Below are positions 63,622 through 64,000 of a stretch of DNA of 64,000 nt, one piece after another. The DNA comes from JADJEI01 sp035328465. Lineage in GTDB: Bacteria > Bacteroidota > Ignavibacteria > Ignavibacteriales > Ignavibacteriaceae. The translations under genes were made by a program, and so were the position numbers. Positions within the stretch are counted from its first letter, which is position 1, and the number at the start of each line of letters is the position of its first letter. A model generated the notes under the pieces. That model did no database searches. It was given only the letters and a program-made list of their open reading frames with translations, and had not been told where the DNA came from. The stretch spans positions 10,020-74,019 of the forward strand of contig DAOLIQ010000008.1 in the NCBI GenBank assembly GCA_035328465.1, written 5' to 3'.

Positions 63622-64000
63622 ATGAAACGAGCAATACAATTCTTGTTTCTCTTAATTCTGGTCGTTCTATCTCTTGATATTCTTGCACAAGAACAACCAA
63701 GCACACAACAATTTCCATTGGGTGCTTTCCTGGGCGCCAGCCACAAAACTGACCCACTTTTATATCAATCCTTTTCTGAGTCGGGAATGAATACTGTTAT
63801 TCAATATGCCGAGGATAACACACATAATCTTCTGGAAGATTTCGATCTCATTGCTTCAAATCAGAAGGATAAATCTGACTATATTGCTTATTATGCAACT
63901 GCCTATTATTCTAAGTGGAATGCTGAACAAAATCAACTTGACTTGGATAAGGTAGGGGTTAAGCATAAATATGGTCAACCTGCTAAATGGCAAAACGATT
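63622..64000 (+). CDS. Partial secreted protein, cut by the window edge
   Basis: An open frame of 126 codons from the ATG at 63622 runs off the window without a stop. It starts with a signal peptide (KRAIQFLFLLILVVLSLDIL, cleavage likely after AQ). The mature part begins EQPSTQQFPLGAFLGASH and continues with YQSFSESGMNTVIQYAEDNT and YATAYYSKWNAEQNQLD. The family is not recognised. Its position after a sorting-domain protein suggests another exported surface protein. Confidence 0.75.
   Translation, partial: MKRAIQFLFLLILVVLSLDILAQEQPSTQQFPLGAFLGASHKTDPLLYQSFSESGMNTVIQYAEDNTHNLLEDFDLIASNQKDKSDYIAYYATAYYSKWNAEQNQLDLDKVGVKHKYGQPAKWQND

Noticed and set aside
1..64000. CRISPR array or rRNA operon
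   Set aside because: No regularly spaced direct repeats of 24-40 bp and no rRNA-like conserved segments were found on reading through the window.

Overview
The window is AT-rich chromosomal DNA from a Gram-negative bacterium that fits the Ignavibacteria/Chlorobi side of the Bacteroidota superphylum. The clearest marker is the secreted protein near the right end, whose C-terminus carries the YQNYPNPFNPSTKI-type sorting motif (type IX secretion) typical of Ignavibacteria and relatives. A secreted subtilase has a related C-terminal domain. A Wzi-like protein, a FadL-type porin, two lipoproteins and an ExbB/ExbD/ExbD cluster support an outer membrane. I see no prophage, transposase, CRISPR array or rRNA. 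One tRNA gene (Pro, GGG) is present.

Layout. (1) 66-10068, plus strand: a membrane protein, a small conserved-looking protein, aroQ, a HAD hydrolase, a MerR-type regulator, tRNA-Pro and its terminator, then a tightly packed purF - subtilase - pgsA - ftsY - small membrane protein run. (2) 10114-40154, minus strand: housekeeping genes in overlapping operons. They are a ClC channel, hbd and thiolase, holB, a DUF2795 protein, an M23 peptidase, hprK-hpf-xerD-topA, ybeY, a gamma carbonic anhydrase, a DUF3108 protein, an S41 protease, a Wzi-like protein, a glycosyltransferase, a DUF2279 protein, lysS, dacB, rluB-scpB-scpA-trpS, an HNH protein, acpS, ggt, an MCE/MlaD protein, a CorC/GldE-like protein and ssb. 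(3) 40155-42961: a 398-bp divergent regulatory region and a three-gene plus-strand operon of pilin-like proteins, closed by a bidirectional terminator. (4) 43079-61476, minus strand: a YgjP-type metallopeptidase, a SPOR lipoprotein, an SGNH hydrolase with a FadL porin, a biotin carboxylase with its carrier protein, mutS2-cvpA-yqeY, exbB-exbD-exbD, an SDR, a secreted endo/exonuclease-phosphatase, and three ion-coupled transporters (Kup, SNF-type, DctA-type). (5) 61630-64000, plus strand: a beta-helix sorting-domain protein and the 5' part of another secreted protein cut by the window edge.

How the genes fit together. Much of the window serves the cell envelope: phospholipid synthesis (pgsA), targeting (ftsY), peptidoglycan (dacB, M23, SPOR), the outer surface (Wzi-like, GT2, T9SS cargo) and lipid traffic (MCE, FadL with SGNH hydrolase, thiolase and hydroxyacyl-CoA dehydrogenase). 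The region I find most worth following is the pilin-like operon at 40553-42961. A good -24/-12 sigma-54-type promoter lies 32 bp before it, with repeated TCTCAA half-sites further upstream. The second gene has the sequence pattern of PilW-type minor pilins, yet none of the three has a canonical prepilin cleavage site. Other points are a cysteine pattern for an iron-sulfur cluster in TrpRS, a palindromic repeat inserted in frame in a sorting domain, and an Asp in place of the third metal-binding His of YbeY.
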